Shown here in pieces: positions 56,476 to 64,000 of a DNA stretch of 64,000 nt; position 1 is the first letter of the stretch, and every line of letters begins with the position of its first letter. The stretch spans positions 18,891 to 82,890 of the forward strand of contig NZ_JAMXFC010000031.1 in assembly GCF_025370755.1 (NCBI RefSeq), written 5' to 3'. A model generated the notes under the pieces. It did no database searches and was not told the origin of the DNA. It saw nothing but the letters and a program-made list of their open reading frames with translations. The position numbers and the translations under genes are program-made. The stretch is from Laspinema sp. D2d. GTDB taxonomy: Bacteria; Cyanobacteriota; Cyanobacteriia; Cyanobacteriales; Laspinemataceae.

Positions 56476-56721
56476 ATGGTAGAGGAACTGGATCAAGCGG
56501 GCGATATCAATGAGATTGAATGGCTCACAGTCAAAGAGGCATTTGAGAAACTAGGCGGCGATGCAAGTGACCCCGAATCGATTATTTCTAGTATCGATGG
56601 CGATCGCACCGTCAAATTAAATCGCTTCCGGGTACTGAGTGCCTCAGATTATCAAACCTTTGGGTTAGAATTCCGACCCGATCGCCGCCGTCGGCGTTTA
56701 CCCTGTTTGCGGAAACTCTAA
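56476..56721 (+). CDS. Stand-alone copy of the RHH protein's C-terminal domain
   Basis: An 81-residue protein whose last 68 residues equal the C-terminal domain of the protein at 52422-53354. The RHH domain and linker are absent and replaced by a short unrelated start (MVEELDQAGDINEI). A good AAGGAG site at 56421 belongs to an overlapping 15-codon frame at 56434 (MKKISIAFWRGRVIW), which may be a leader or a broken N-terminus. It could be a functional truncated partner or a duplication by-product. Confidence 0.55.
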   Translation: MVEELDQAGDINEIEWLTVKEAFEKLGGDASDPESIISSIDGDRTVKLNRFRVLSASDYQTFGLEFRPDRRRRRLPCLRKL

Positions 56722-56811
56722 CAAACCAGAACACCCGCTACCCACAACCGCAGGATTTCCAACTTTATCCCACGGCGTGTGGGTTGATATCACTCGAAAA
56801 AATTCCCAAAT

Positions 56812-56844
56812 AAAAAGCGCCCCCAAATTGGAGGCGCTTTTTTT
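56812..56844 (-). terminator. Terminator of psbA copy 2
   Basis: Same hairpin as at 53561-53592 (AAAAGCGCC with GGCGCTTTT). Confidence 0.9.
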
Positions 56845-56858
56845 AATCTTTACTCAGA

Positions 56859-57941
56859 TTAACCGTTGATAGAAGGAGCAGTCAAAGCAACGGGAGTCGC
56901 TTCACCAGCAGCCAAATCAAGGGGGAAGTTGTGAGCATTACGCTCGTGCATCACTTCCATACCCAGGTTAGCCCGGTTAATCACATCAGCCCAGGTATTC
57001 ACAACACGACCAGTCGAGTCGATGATGGACTGGTTGAAGTTAAATCCGTTCAAGTTGAAAGCCATCGTGGACACACCCAAAGCGGTGAACCAGATACCTA
57101 CAACCGGCCAAGCAGCTAAGAAGAAGTGCAAAGAACGGCTGTTGTTGAACGAAGCATATTGGAAGATTAAACGACCAAAGTAACCGTGAGCGGCCACAAT
57201 GTTGTAGGTTTCTTCTTCTTGACCGAACTTGTAACCGTAGTTTTGAGATTCGGTTTCAGAGGTCTCACGAACTAAGCTGGAGGTCACCAAAGATCCGTGC
57301 ATGGCACTGAACAAGGAACCACCGAACACACCGGCAACACCCAACATATGGAAGGGGTGCATCAGGATATTGTGCTCAGCTTGGAACACTAACATGAAGT
57401 TAAAGGTTCCAGAGATACCCAAAGGCATACCATCAGAGAAAGAACCTTGACCGATGGGGTAGATCAAGAACACTGCCGAAGCGGCTGCAACAGGTGCAGA
57501 GTAAGCAACGCAGATCCAAGGACGCATCCCTAAGCGGTAAGAGAGTTCCCACTCACGACCCATGTAGCAGAAGATGCCGATGAGGAAGTGGAAAATCACG
57601 AGCTGGTAAGGGCCACCATTGTAGAGCCACTCATCCAAGCTGGCTGCTTCCCAGATGGGGTAGAAGTGAAGACCGATGGCGTTAGAAGAAGGAACAACAG
57701 CACCAGAGATGATGTTGTTTCCGTACAGCAAAGAACCGGCAACAGGTTCGCGGATTCCATCGATGTCCACAGGAGGGGCGGCGATGAAGGCGATGATGTA
57801 GCAAACGGTAGCGCTTAAGAGGGTAGGAATCATCAACACACCGAACCAGCCAATGTAGAGGCGGTTTTCGGTAGAAGCGACCCACTCGCAGAAGCGGTCC
57901 CACAGATTGGCGCTCTCGCGCTGCTGTAAGGTTGTCGTCAT
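56859..57941 (-). CDS. psbA: Photosystem II D1 protein, copy 2
   Basis: Protein identical over all 360 residues to copy 1, including Glu130 and the processed C-terminus. Nucleotide differences from copy 1 are silent. Identical proteins from two genes suggest dosage rather than functional division, unlike strains that keep Q130 and E130 forms. Confidence 0.98.
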   Translation of the reverse strand: MTTTLQQRESANLWDRFCEWVASTENRLYIGWFGVLMIPTLLSATVCYIIAFIAAPPVDIDGIREPVAGSLLYGNNIISGAVVPSSNAIGLHFYPIWEAASLDEWLYNGGPYQLVIFHFLIGIFCYMGREWELSYRLGMRPWICVAYSAPVAAASAVFLIYPIGQGSFSDGMPLGISGTFNFMLVFQAEHNILMHPFHMLGVAGVFGGSLFSAMHGSLVTSSLVRETSETESQNYGYKFGQEEETYNIVAAHGYFGRLIFQYASFNNSRSLHFFLAAWPVVGIWFTALGVSTMAFNLNGFNFNQSIIDSTGRVVNTWADVINRANLGMEVMHERNAHNFPLDLAAGEATPVALTAPSING

Positions 57942-57987
57942 GTTTTTATGATTGCTATTGGTTTGTCGAGGTAGTTATGATGTTTTT

Positions 57988-58016
57988 AGATTAACGGCTT
58001 TGTAACGATTTGTAAA
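57988..58016 (-). promoter_or_regulatory. psbA copy 2 promoter with HLR1 (RpaB) site
   Basis: Identical promoter core and HLR1 (57999-58016) as in copy 1. Sequence upstream of the HLR1 diverges by a few bases, so strength may differ slightly. Confidence 0.8.
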
Positions 58017-58188
58017 GGGGTTAATGCCACAGTTATCCTGATGAGAGTGATAAGCTGAGATTATCAATCTAGGGAGATGTCTCATAGAGAGAACATCGGG
58101 ACCAGAAAGCGGGTTTCTGGTCCTATAGATGTAAGACGATACCGAGGTCCTAGGATGAGTTTATCGATGGGGTCGCAACTCGCCCGGG

Positions 58189-58395
58189 TTAAGCGGCCTT
58201 TGCAAAAATTTCAATGATCTGATCGATTTCATCTCGGGCGCAGGCGATTGCATCTTCGGGAGTATCAAAGGGTCTGAGGTTGATATTCCTATATCCCTCG
58301 GGACTATGAAATTCATAAAAAAAAATATCTTCTGCCAGAATCGGAACGACGATCCATCCGCGATAGAGTTCTCCTCGCAGGTCATAATTTTCCAT
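58189..58395 (-). CDS. Small conserved-looking hypothetical protein
   Basis: A 68-residue acidic protein (MENYDLRGELYRGWIVVPIL and PFDTPEDAIACARDEIDQII). A GAGG sits eight bases upstream of the ATG. The even amino acid composition and helix with regular spacing suggest a real protein. No family recognised. Confidence 0.65.
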   Translation of the reverse strand: MENYDLRGELYRGWIVVPILAEDIFFYEFHSPEGYRNINLRPFDTPEDAIACARDEIDQIIEIFAKAA

Positions 58396-59456
58396 AGTTT
58401 AGCCTCTTGAATCAGGGGTTAATCAACCAAGGTTTGTTAAAATTACAGTCTAGCTATTCCAGTGCGATCGCGGCAACAGATAGCCTACCCCTCACCCATG
58501 AACTAGCTTTCGGTGAAGCCGGAGGCCGATCGCCCCCAAGAACAGTCCCTGCTTATTCCTGATTTATCACCTCGGATTGGGTTGAAGAAGAACCATGAGG
58601 GGTTAAATTTGTCAAGATTCTGGAGAAGAATTGTTATAAAAGACAGACAAGTTTCGGATGCCTGAGTTACCACCCAATCTACTGGCGATCGCATTATAAC
58701 CCCGAAATCCCCCGGATCTGGGCGGACCTAAAGAGGGGTTAATCTATACCTGATGATAGAAATTTCTATGGTATCCCCCTGTAGTCTCATGGTTTTTGAA
58801 AAGAAAAATCGTTACATTAGTTTAGAACCGAGCCAAAAGAGGAAAGATAAGAGTAGAATCGATTGCGGTGCGACATTGGGAACCGTTGGTATCCGCTTGC
58901 TGCCTTAGCCCGGTGGTCAAGGAACACCCAATCGGTTCTAACCCACGGATCGCGGGTCTGGAGGTTGGATTGAGATTGCGCCTGCTTGGATTAACCTGAA
59001 ACAAGAGGGACATCCTCAAAAAACAAGCTAAGATCCAACAAGTCGAGGGGTAAGCCACCTTGTAAAAAATTCGCTCCTTGAGGGTAAAAGGAGTCGAAAA
59101 GGAACGAAAACAGATGAGCGGGGTCTTTACGGTATCAGTTCTAACTTATCAATAACAACCCGATCGGGATCAATGCTCCTTGTTGACAGCAGACCCGCCT
59201 TTGAGGATGAAGGTGTAATCGGGTTGCCGGAAAGCCGATTGCAGCAAAAGTACAGTTGAGGCCAAAGTAGCCTTGTGAAAACCCGGCAAAGTCGGACTGA
59301 AAACACAACCTGACCTGGATTTGCATCACTGCAAATTCTGATGAGAGTCACGGTCTAGCCGGATAGCGATCGCAGTGAGTCACATTAAAAACGGCCACAC
59401 TAAAACCATAGCCGTATTTTCAAGCCCTAGAAACGCTGTTACCTTTGAGAGTTATT
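58396..59456. other. 1.06-kb intergenic region
   Basis: Short frames on the minus strand have no ribosome sites or family features. I see no RNA gene or repeat of note. Confidence 0.5.
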
Positions 59457-59843
59457 ATGTTGTATAAACCCAGCTTTGGCGATCGCCAGCTTGCTGAATC
59501 ATTTTATCAAGCCTTGTTCAATCGGTTCTACGATTCTGTAGATCGCCAGACTCAGGAATTGTTACGAGAATGTCAATTTGGTCTCGCGCCTTCCCCAACG
59601 GGAGTCAAAACCTTTTTTATTTTGACACCAGATTTAGAGCGAGCACAAAACCTGATCGAGCAGATCGATGGGATCATCAACGGAGTCATGGCAATTATGG
59701 TTGGAGTTCACCAAACTGCCATTTGCATTGCACCCCCCAATGGTGGCGACAGTCCCAAGTCGGAAATGGGACAATTGAACCCCCGCTACATGATGGCAAA
59801 AATATTTCCCCATCCCCCACAAGACGATGAGGAACTGGGTTAA
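59457..59843 (+). CDS. Hypothetical protein
   Basis: A 128-residue protein starting at ATG 59457 (MLYKPSFGDRQLAESFYQAL), preceded by GAGAG. It has a predicted alpha/beta fold (GVKTFFILTPDLERAQNLIE; GVMAIMVGVHQTAICIAPP). I do not recognise the family. Confidence 0.65.
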   Translation: MLYKPSFGDRQLAESFYQALFNRFYDSVDRQTQELLRECQFGLAPSPTGVKTFFILTPDLERAQNLIEQIDGIINGVMAIMVGVHQTAICIAPPNGGDSPKSEMGQLNPRYMMAKIFPHPPQDDEELG

Positions 59844-60106
59844 ATTAATCCCGATCAACGCTAAACGCTAGATGAGCAGTATGATTTTGACCTGGGTCTG
59901 GAATTTGGATGGAAGGTAGCCCAACTGACTCGGAGTAGAAGAAACGAGAAGTTAGATCCAGAAGGGGGCTTTCCTGGTGTGGATTGCCCCCTATATGAAT
60001 CATCCACTGGATTGAACCGGGCGAGATCAGGAACTCCACATTCTCAAATCTTCCCCTGAATTCCTGCAATTTAAGACTACACAGTGCTTGTTCCTAAAGC
60101 CAGCGC

Positions 60107-60283
60107 TTGACAGGGTTACCAGCGTAGTCAGCAAAATTACGGATGTCGCCACAGCTAACCCTCGTATTTTTCCTGATGACAAGCATGAAAACTCCCTGCA
60201 CAATAGAAACAGAAAGATAAACATGCTGGTACACCTTCCTTTGAAAAACCTGCTCCTCACCCCAGGAGCAGGTATTTTTATGA
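60107..60283 (+). ncRNA. Candidate small RNA with its own terminator
   Basis: TTGACA at 60107-60112 is a good -35 box, but the -10 is weak. At 60248-60273 ACCTGCTCCT and AGGAGCAGGT form a 10-bp stem, with TATTTTTA right after: a strong terminator not preceded by any plus-strand gene. A transcript of roughly 130-150 nt would lack an obvious ORF. Prediction only. The remaining 59844-60481 sequence holds degenerate hairpin repeats at 60391-60440. Confidence 0.35.
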
Positions 60284-60390
60284 CTGGGGGATCATGATCT
60301 TGAAAGCGATCACTCACTTGGCGATCGTCAAACTTGTCCAGAATTTAGGCATTATCTTGATAAACAACGGCACTCGTGACATTGAACGGG

Positions 60391-60440
60391 AAATAACGAC
60401 TGAAATCGTTACTACAAAAGAAAAAACAACGACTCAAGTT
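60391..60440 (-). repeat. Degenerate copies of the 9005-9470 hairpin repeat
   Basis: AACGACTGAAATCGTT followed by ACTAC, then CAACGACTCAAGTTGTG. These have lost perfect pairing or changed in the loop. They show that the repeat family is dispersed beyond the psaC region. Confidence 0.6.
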
Positions 60441-60481
60441 GTGACGTTGCACAATTCAGACCATTAAGAACAGGATGAACT

Positions 60482-61075
60482 TTAGTAACTGTAGCGTTCT
60501 TCTGCCCAGGGTTCTCCTCGATGGTGGTAACCGTTGCGTTCCCAAAAGCCGGAGGCTTCTTCCGCTAAAAATTCTAACCCGTTAATCCATTTAGCACTTT
60601 TCCAAGCATAAAGATGAGGGACGACGAGGCGGAGGGGACCTCCATGTTCGGGACTTAGGGGTTCATCAAATAGGGTATGAGCAAAAAAGTTTTCTTCCCG
60701 GAGGAAATCCTCGATCGCAATATTGGTGGTATAATCTCCGTAGCAATGTTCCATGATGCAAATTGCTTTCGGATCCACCGCCAAGTGCTTCATAAAATCT
60801 AAGACTTTGATTCCCTTCCACTTGACATCAAGTTTAGACCAGCGGGTGACACAGTGAAAATCGGCGGTAAACTCCTGTTGGGGCATTGCCATGAGATCAT
60901 CCCAGGTAAAGGTTTGAGGTTCCACCAGACCCCAAACGTTTAAGGAATAGCGATCGCACGAAATTTGCGGAATATCTCCATAGGTGAGGACGGGAAACCC
61001 CGTGGCGAGATGTTGTCCAGGCGGAACGCGATCGCCTAGTTCAGCAGAAGGTTTTTTAAAGAATTTACCCAACAT
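60482..61075 (-). CDS. Sulfite oxidase-like molybdopterin oxidoreductase
   Basis: A 197-residue stand-alone sulfite-oxidase-fold domain. The molybdenum-ligand cysteine is Cys75 in FHCVTRWS. Other family blocks are WDDLMAMPQQEF, LFDEPLSPEHGGPLRLVVPH and WKSAKWINGLEFL. There is no signal peptide or Tat motif, so it is cytosolic, and it lacks the haem and dimerisation domains of true sulfite oxidase. The substrate is unknown. Confidence 0.9.
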   Translation of the reverse strand: MLGKFFKKPSAELGDRVPPGQHLATGFPVLTYGDIPQISCDRYSLNVWGLVEPQTFTWDDLMAMPQQEFTADFHCVTRWSKLDVKWKGIKVLDFMKHLAVDPKAICIMEHCYGDYTTNIAIEDFLREENFFAHTLFDEPLSPEHGGPLRLVVPHLYAWKSAKWINGLEFLAEEASGFWERNGYHHRGEPWAEERYSY

Positions 61076-61248
61076 CAGGATGATTTTTTGATAGCTTATA
61101 AGCTCTAAGTATAGTTTAATTCCTTAATGTCCAGTCCGGAATATTCCTCACCGTTGAAAAAATGTAGAGACGCAACCGGGTCACATCTCTACAAAGATTG
61201 TGGGAGTATCCTAGATACCGAATCTGCTCCCTGTGTCCGGCAGTTTTT

Positions 61249-61944
61249 TTAAGGTCTCAACCGATCAATCGCCTTATTCGAGCCGATCACAACCATAACC
61301 GTTCCCCCCAGAAGTCGCCGGTTTGCAGGGGGATTAATCTCAAATTTTTCATCTTGGCTGACGGCTAGTACATTTAAACCGTAGCGATTGCGAAGTTCAA
61401 GTTCCGCTATGGTTTTACCGTGGAAAGAGGGGGGTACGATGGTTTCTACGATGCTATGTTCTGGGTCCAGTTCAAAGCGATCAAGGATACTGGGAGTGGT
61501 GATTGTACGCGCCAAAGCACAACCCATTTCCCGTTCTGGAAACACCACATGATCAGCCCCTACTTTTTTGAGCATTTTCATGTGAATTTCTGAGGAAGCT
61601 TTCGCAACAACGTGCTTTACCCCAGCCTCTTTGAGGTTAAGGGTCGTAATGATACTCTCGGCCAAGAAATTCCCGATCGCGACAATTACCGTATCGAAAT
61701 CGTTCATTCCTGCCTGTTGAATTGCTGTGGGTTCCGTCGTGTCCAGTTGCAATGCGTGTGCGGCAAATTGTTCGCTCACCGCTTGGGCGACTTTCTTCTC
61801 ATCGACATCAATGGCGAGCACTTCATAGCCCAATCCGTGTAGGGTATCACAGACGGCGCGACCGAAGCGCCCTAACCCGATCACAGCAAATTGCTTATTG
61901 TCGGAACGCAGATTGCGAAAGAAATTCAAAGAGGATAGATTCAC
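61249..61944 (-). CDS. ktrA: Potassium uptake regulatory subunit KtrA (TrkA family)
   Basis: A 231-residue RCK protein: an N-terminal nucleotide-binding domain (FAVIGLGRFGRAVCDTLHGL; LAIDVDEKKV) and a C-terminal RCK-C domain (FHGKTIAELELRNRYGLNVLA). It gates the KtrB channel in response to ATP/ADP. It lies just downstream of ktrB in the same orientation; the 304-bp gap holds imperfect GGGGAGATTGG-type inverted repeats (about 62145-62245) and no gene. Confidence 0.9.
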   Translation of the reverse strand: MNLSSLNFFRNLRSDNKQFAVIGLGRFGRAVCDTLHGLGYEVLAIDVDEKKVAQAVSEQFAAHALQLDTTEPTAIQQAGMNDFDTVIVAIGNFLAESIITTLNLKEAGVKHVVAKASSEIHMKMLKKVGADHVVFPEREMGCALARTITTPSILDRFELDPEHSIVETIVPPSFHGKTIAELELRNRYGLNVLAVSQDEKFEINPPANRRLLGGTVMVVIGSNKAIDRLRP

Positions 61945-62248
61945 AGATGCTACCTTGGATTGGAATCAATGGATTCAGATGTCACTCGAAATGCCATCTC
62001 ATTCGTGAGTGCCGCCAACTGCCTTTTGAATCCAGGGCCTGGAATCTATTGCGCCCCCTCAGCGGAGAGGTTGTGACGGCCAGAGCATGATTTACTTTTG
62101 TTAGAGTACCAATTTTCTGGGGAGATTTGTACTTAGTGAATATGAAGATTGGGGAGATGGGGAGGAAGGAGAGGATAGTTGTAACGACTTTAGTAGTTTC
62201 TTCCCAATCTCTCCAATCTCCCCCACTTCCCAATCTCCCCCAATCCCA

Positions 62249-63583
62249 TCATCCCACTAACAAATTTTCTTCGGGATAACGGATGTTGCTTGGTTTGGGG
62301 TCTCCGATGATGGCGCTCATGAGCATGATCATTCCCACCCGGCCTACATACATGGTGACAATGATTACCAGTTGGCCTACGGTGGAGAGATCTGCGGTGA
62401 TACCCATAGACAAACCGACAGTGGCAAAGGCGGAGACGACTTCAAAGAGAAGCTCGATAAATTCGCTCTGGGGGTCGCTAATTGCCAGCAAAATGGTGGC
62501 GACAACGACGACGCCAAGGGAACTGAGGACTACGGCAACGGCTTTCAAAATCAGTTCAGGGGGAATTTGGCGATCAAAGCAAAGTACCTGGTTGCGTCCC
62601 TGGAGTACGGCACGGGTGCCGCTTGCTAGTACGCGCACGGTCGTGGTTTTGATGCCGCCTCCGGTACTGCCTGGAGAGGCCCCAATAAACATCAAGGCAA
62701 TGATGATAAAGAGGGCCGCTGTAGTCATTTGACCGATATCGATGGTGTTAAATCCGGCGGTACGGCTGATGACGGACTGAAACCATGCACTGAGCAGGCG
62801 TTCGATGAACCCCATATTTTTCAAGGTTTCGGGATTTGGGGATTCGGTAAAGAAAAGGGCAATTGTGCCTACAACCAGTAGCACCAGGGTGGTACTGGTG
62901 ACGATTTTAAAATGAAGGGAAAAGACGACCCGTTCGGAATTTTTGGAAATGCGATGGCGCACCCAAATATACATTTCCATGATGACTTGATAGCCAATCC
63001 CCCCAAAAATCACCAAGAAGGTGATCACCAAATTCAGAGGGATGGATCCGGCGTAGCCCATTAAATTATCGGCAAACAAACTAAACCCAGCATTGTTAAA
63101 GGCACTAACACTATGAAAAATTGAAAGCCATAAGCTATCGTCAAAGCCAAAGTCTGGGGTAAAAACGAACAGGAGTAAGAACATCCCAGTTAGTTCAAAG
63201 ACTAAGGTCATGGCAATAATCGATCGCACCAAAGGGACCACACCGGACATTTCTGTCGTCTCTAAGGATTGTTGAATGGCTACCCGATCTCGCAATCCCA
63301 AGCGCCGTCCGAGTAGCAGCAGCAAAAAGGTGTTGACGGTCATGTAACCGAGTCCACCCAGTTGGATCAGCAAGACAATGAAAAACTCGCCCAATCCAGA
63401 ATAATGGGTGCCAGTATCGACGACGATTAAGCCGGTGACACAGACAGCGGAGGTGGCGGTAAATAAAGCGGTGACGAAATTATCCCAGGTCCCCTCACTG
63501 GTCGAGATGGGCAGCAGCAGCAGAATGGTACCGATCGCAATGATTACCAGAAAGCCAAGACAAATGGTTCTAGCAACAGTCAT
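62249..63583 (-). CDS. ktrB: Potassium uptake membrane subunit KtrB (TrkH family)
   Basis: A 444-residue membrane protein with repeated membrane-pore-membrane units. Selectivity-filter regions with central glycines are visible (TSAVCVTGLIV; VSAFNNAGFSLF; SRTAGFNTIDIG; VSAFATVGLSMG). With KtrA it forms the sodium-dependent potassium uptake system that is the first response to salt shock in cyanobacteria. Confidence 0.93.
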   Translation of the reverse strand: MTVARTICLGFLVIIAIGTILLLLPISTSEGTWDNFVTALFTATSAVCVTGLIVVDTGTHYSGLGEFFIVLLIQLGGLGYMTVNTFLLLLLGRRLGLRDRVAIQQSLETTEMSGVVPLVRSIIAMTLVFELTGMFLLLFVFTPDFGFDDSLWLSIFHSVSAFNNAGFSLFADNLMGYAGSIPLNLVITFLVIFGGIGYQVIMEMYIWVRHRISKNSERVVFSLHFKIVTSTTLVLLVVGTIALFFTESPNPETLKNMGFIERLLSAWFQSVISRTAGFNTIDIGQMTTAALFIIIALMFIGASPGSTGGGIKTTTVRVLASGTRAVLQGRNQVLCFDRQIPPELILKAVAVVLSSLGVVVVATILLAISDPQSEFIELLFEVVSAFATVGLSMGITADLSTVGQLVIIVTMYVGRVGMIMLMSAIIGDPKPSNIRYPEENLLVG

Positions 63584-63789
63584 GATATTTTAGCTGTTAG
63601 ATTGTTTTGATTTTAGGATGAAGCGTTGATCTCCTATCAACTCCTCAGCAGTCTGAGGCAATTTTTTGTGACATCGGCTATTTAATCTGGATGGCACAGG
63701 GACTCAAGGGCTCCCATGTCCTGGGGGTTTTCCATGAGTCATCCCCATCGGCAGATCAAGAGAGTTTTTCCCAAACGCTTCTAATACCA

Positions 63790-63899
63790 GATCCGGTTAT
63801 TAAAAGTCGGTTTTCGGTTTTAGCCCGCGCAGGCGGGCTTTGTCCGTGAAGCCCCACCCTTCAGGGTGCGGGTTTCTATAGGCATATCACAACCGGATT
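63790..63899 (+). repeat. Dispersed TIR element, copy C
   Basis: A 110-bp copy bounded by GATCCGGTTAT and CACAACCGGATT, in the same orientation as copy A. It carries the AGCCCGCGCAGGCGGGCT and CACCCTTCAGGGTG hairpins. It lies upstream of ktrB. No gene is seen in 63584-64000. Confidence 0.85.
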
Positions 63900-63967
63900 C
63901 CGTATAAAATTGATGTTTTTCAATTACTGGAGTTTAGACTAAGCCAGTGACACGAAAGCAATAAAGA

Positions 63968-63996
63968 GGGGAGCCCGACTTGCATCTAGGCTCCCC
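63968..63996. terminator. GC-rich hairpin at the window edge
   Basis: GGGGAGCC and GGCTCCCC with a 13-base loop, the shape of a terminator for a gene outside the window. The T-run cannot be judged because the window ends. Confidence 0.4.
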
Positions 63997-64000
63997 TTGG

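Larger units (their letters stand above)
56518..58067. repeat. Segmental duplication, copy 2
   Basis: This 1550-bp segment is the direct-repeat partner of 53151-54815, lacking the 118-bp insertion. It carries the C-terminal-domain ORF, the terminator, psbA copy 2 and its promoter. Confidence 0.95.

Noticed and set aside
53679..57818. Plus-strand frames inside both psbA genes
   Set aside because: They are antisense shadows kept open by psbA codon bias; both copies show the same pattern and no family features.
60027..60317. 96-codon minus-strand frame across the candidate sRNA
   Set aside because: It includes the terminator hairpin, has no ribosome site and unusual composition; an ncRNA with terminator explains the stretch better.

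Overview
The window is a piece of cyanobacterial chromosome. It carries two psbA genes, psaC, glmS, acpP-fabF-tkt, a crtH-type carotene isomerase, sasA and sucrose synthase. It is also dense in the GCGATCGC (HIP1) octamer and in short dispersed palindromes. The strongest taxonomic clue is the 366-residue BLUF-cyclase at 31862-32962. From memory it matches OaPAC, the photoactivated adenylyl cyclase of Oscillatoria acuminata PCC 6304, almost residue for residue at every position I could recall. A filamentous Oscillatoriales strain close to that organism (Laspinema-like) is therefore likely; this is inference, no search was run.

Layout. 0.2-6 kb: accessory genes, namely a Uma2-type nuclease, an NB-ARC/TPR STAND protein whose 3' end is broken by a stop codon and a probable frameshift, a small coupled ORF, and a Ser/Thr kinase with a GUN4-like C-terminus. 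6-15 kb: the core cluster glmS, psaC, acpP, fabF, tkt, interrupted between psaC and acpP by an hdrB-like gene, two facing arrays of hairpin repeats and a 43-bp perfect inverted repeat. 15-24 kb: a WGxxGxxG protein, sucrose synthase, a large RTX/Calx-beta protein and peptide deformylase. 24-38 kb: mostly single housekeeping and membrane genes (crtH, upp, YggT, aroE, NhaP antiporter, sasA), plus the photoactivated cyclase and an exported PEP-CTERM esterase. 38-50 kb: a DUF2079 membrane protein, a glycosyltransferase, a cysteine desulfurase, a response regulator-kinase and a 1710-residue hybrid kinase. 50-52.4 kb is gene-poor. 52.4-58.1 kb holds the most unusual structure: a 1.6-kb segment containing psbA and the 3' end of an RHH/histone-H1-like gene is present twice, and a TacA/TacT-type toxin-antitoxin pair lies between the copies. 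58-64 kb: small unknown genes, a sulfite-oxidase-like protein and a ktrA/ktrB potassium uptake pair.

How parts work together. Both psbA genes encode the same E130 (high-light-type) D1 protein. Both have the same promoter, with a perfect HLR1 (RpaB-type) site over the -35 element. A ~110-bp element with terminal inverted repeats and internal hairpins occurs three times plus one fragment; three of these four sites lie between convergent genes. Signalling genes are abundant: blue-light cAMP production, SasA clock output, two other histidine kinases and a Ser/Thr kinase.

Limits: functional calls rest on motif recognition from memory. Small proteins and regulatory sites are predictions. No tRNA, rRNA, CRISPR array or complete insertion sequence was recognised.
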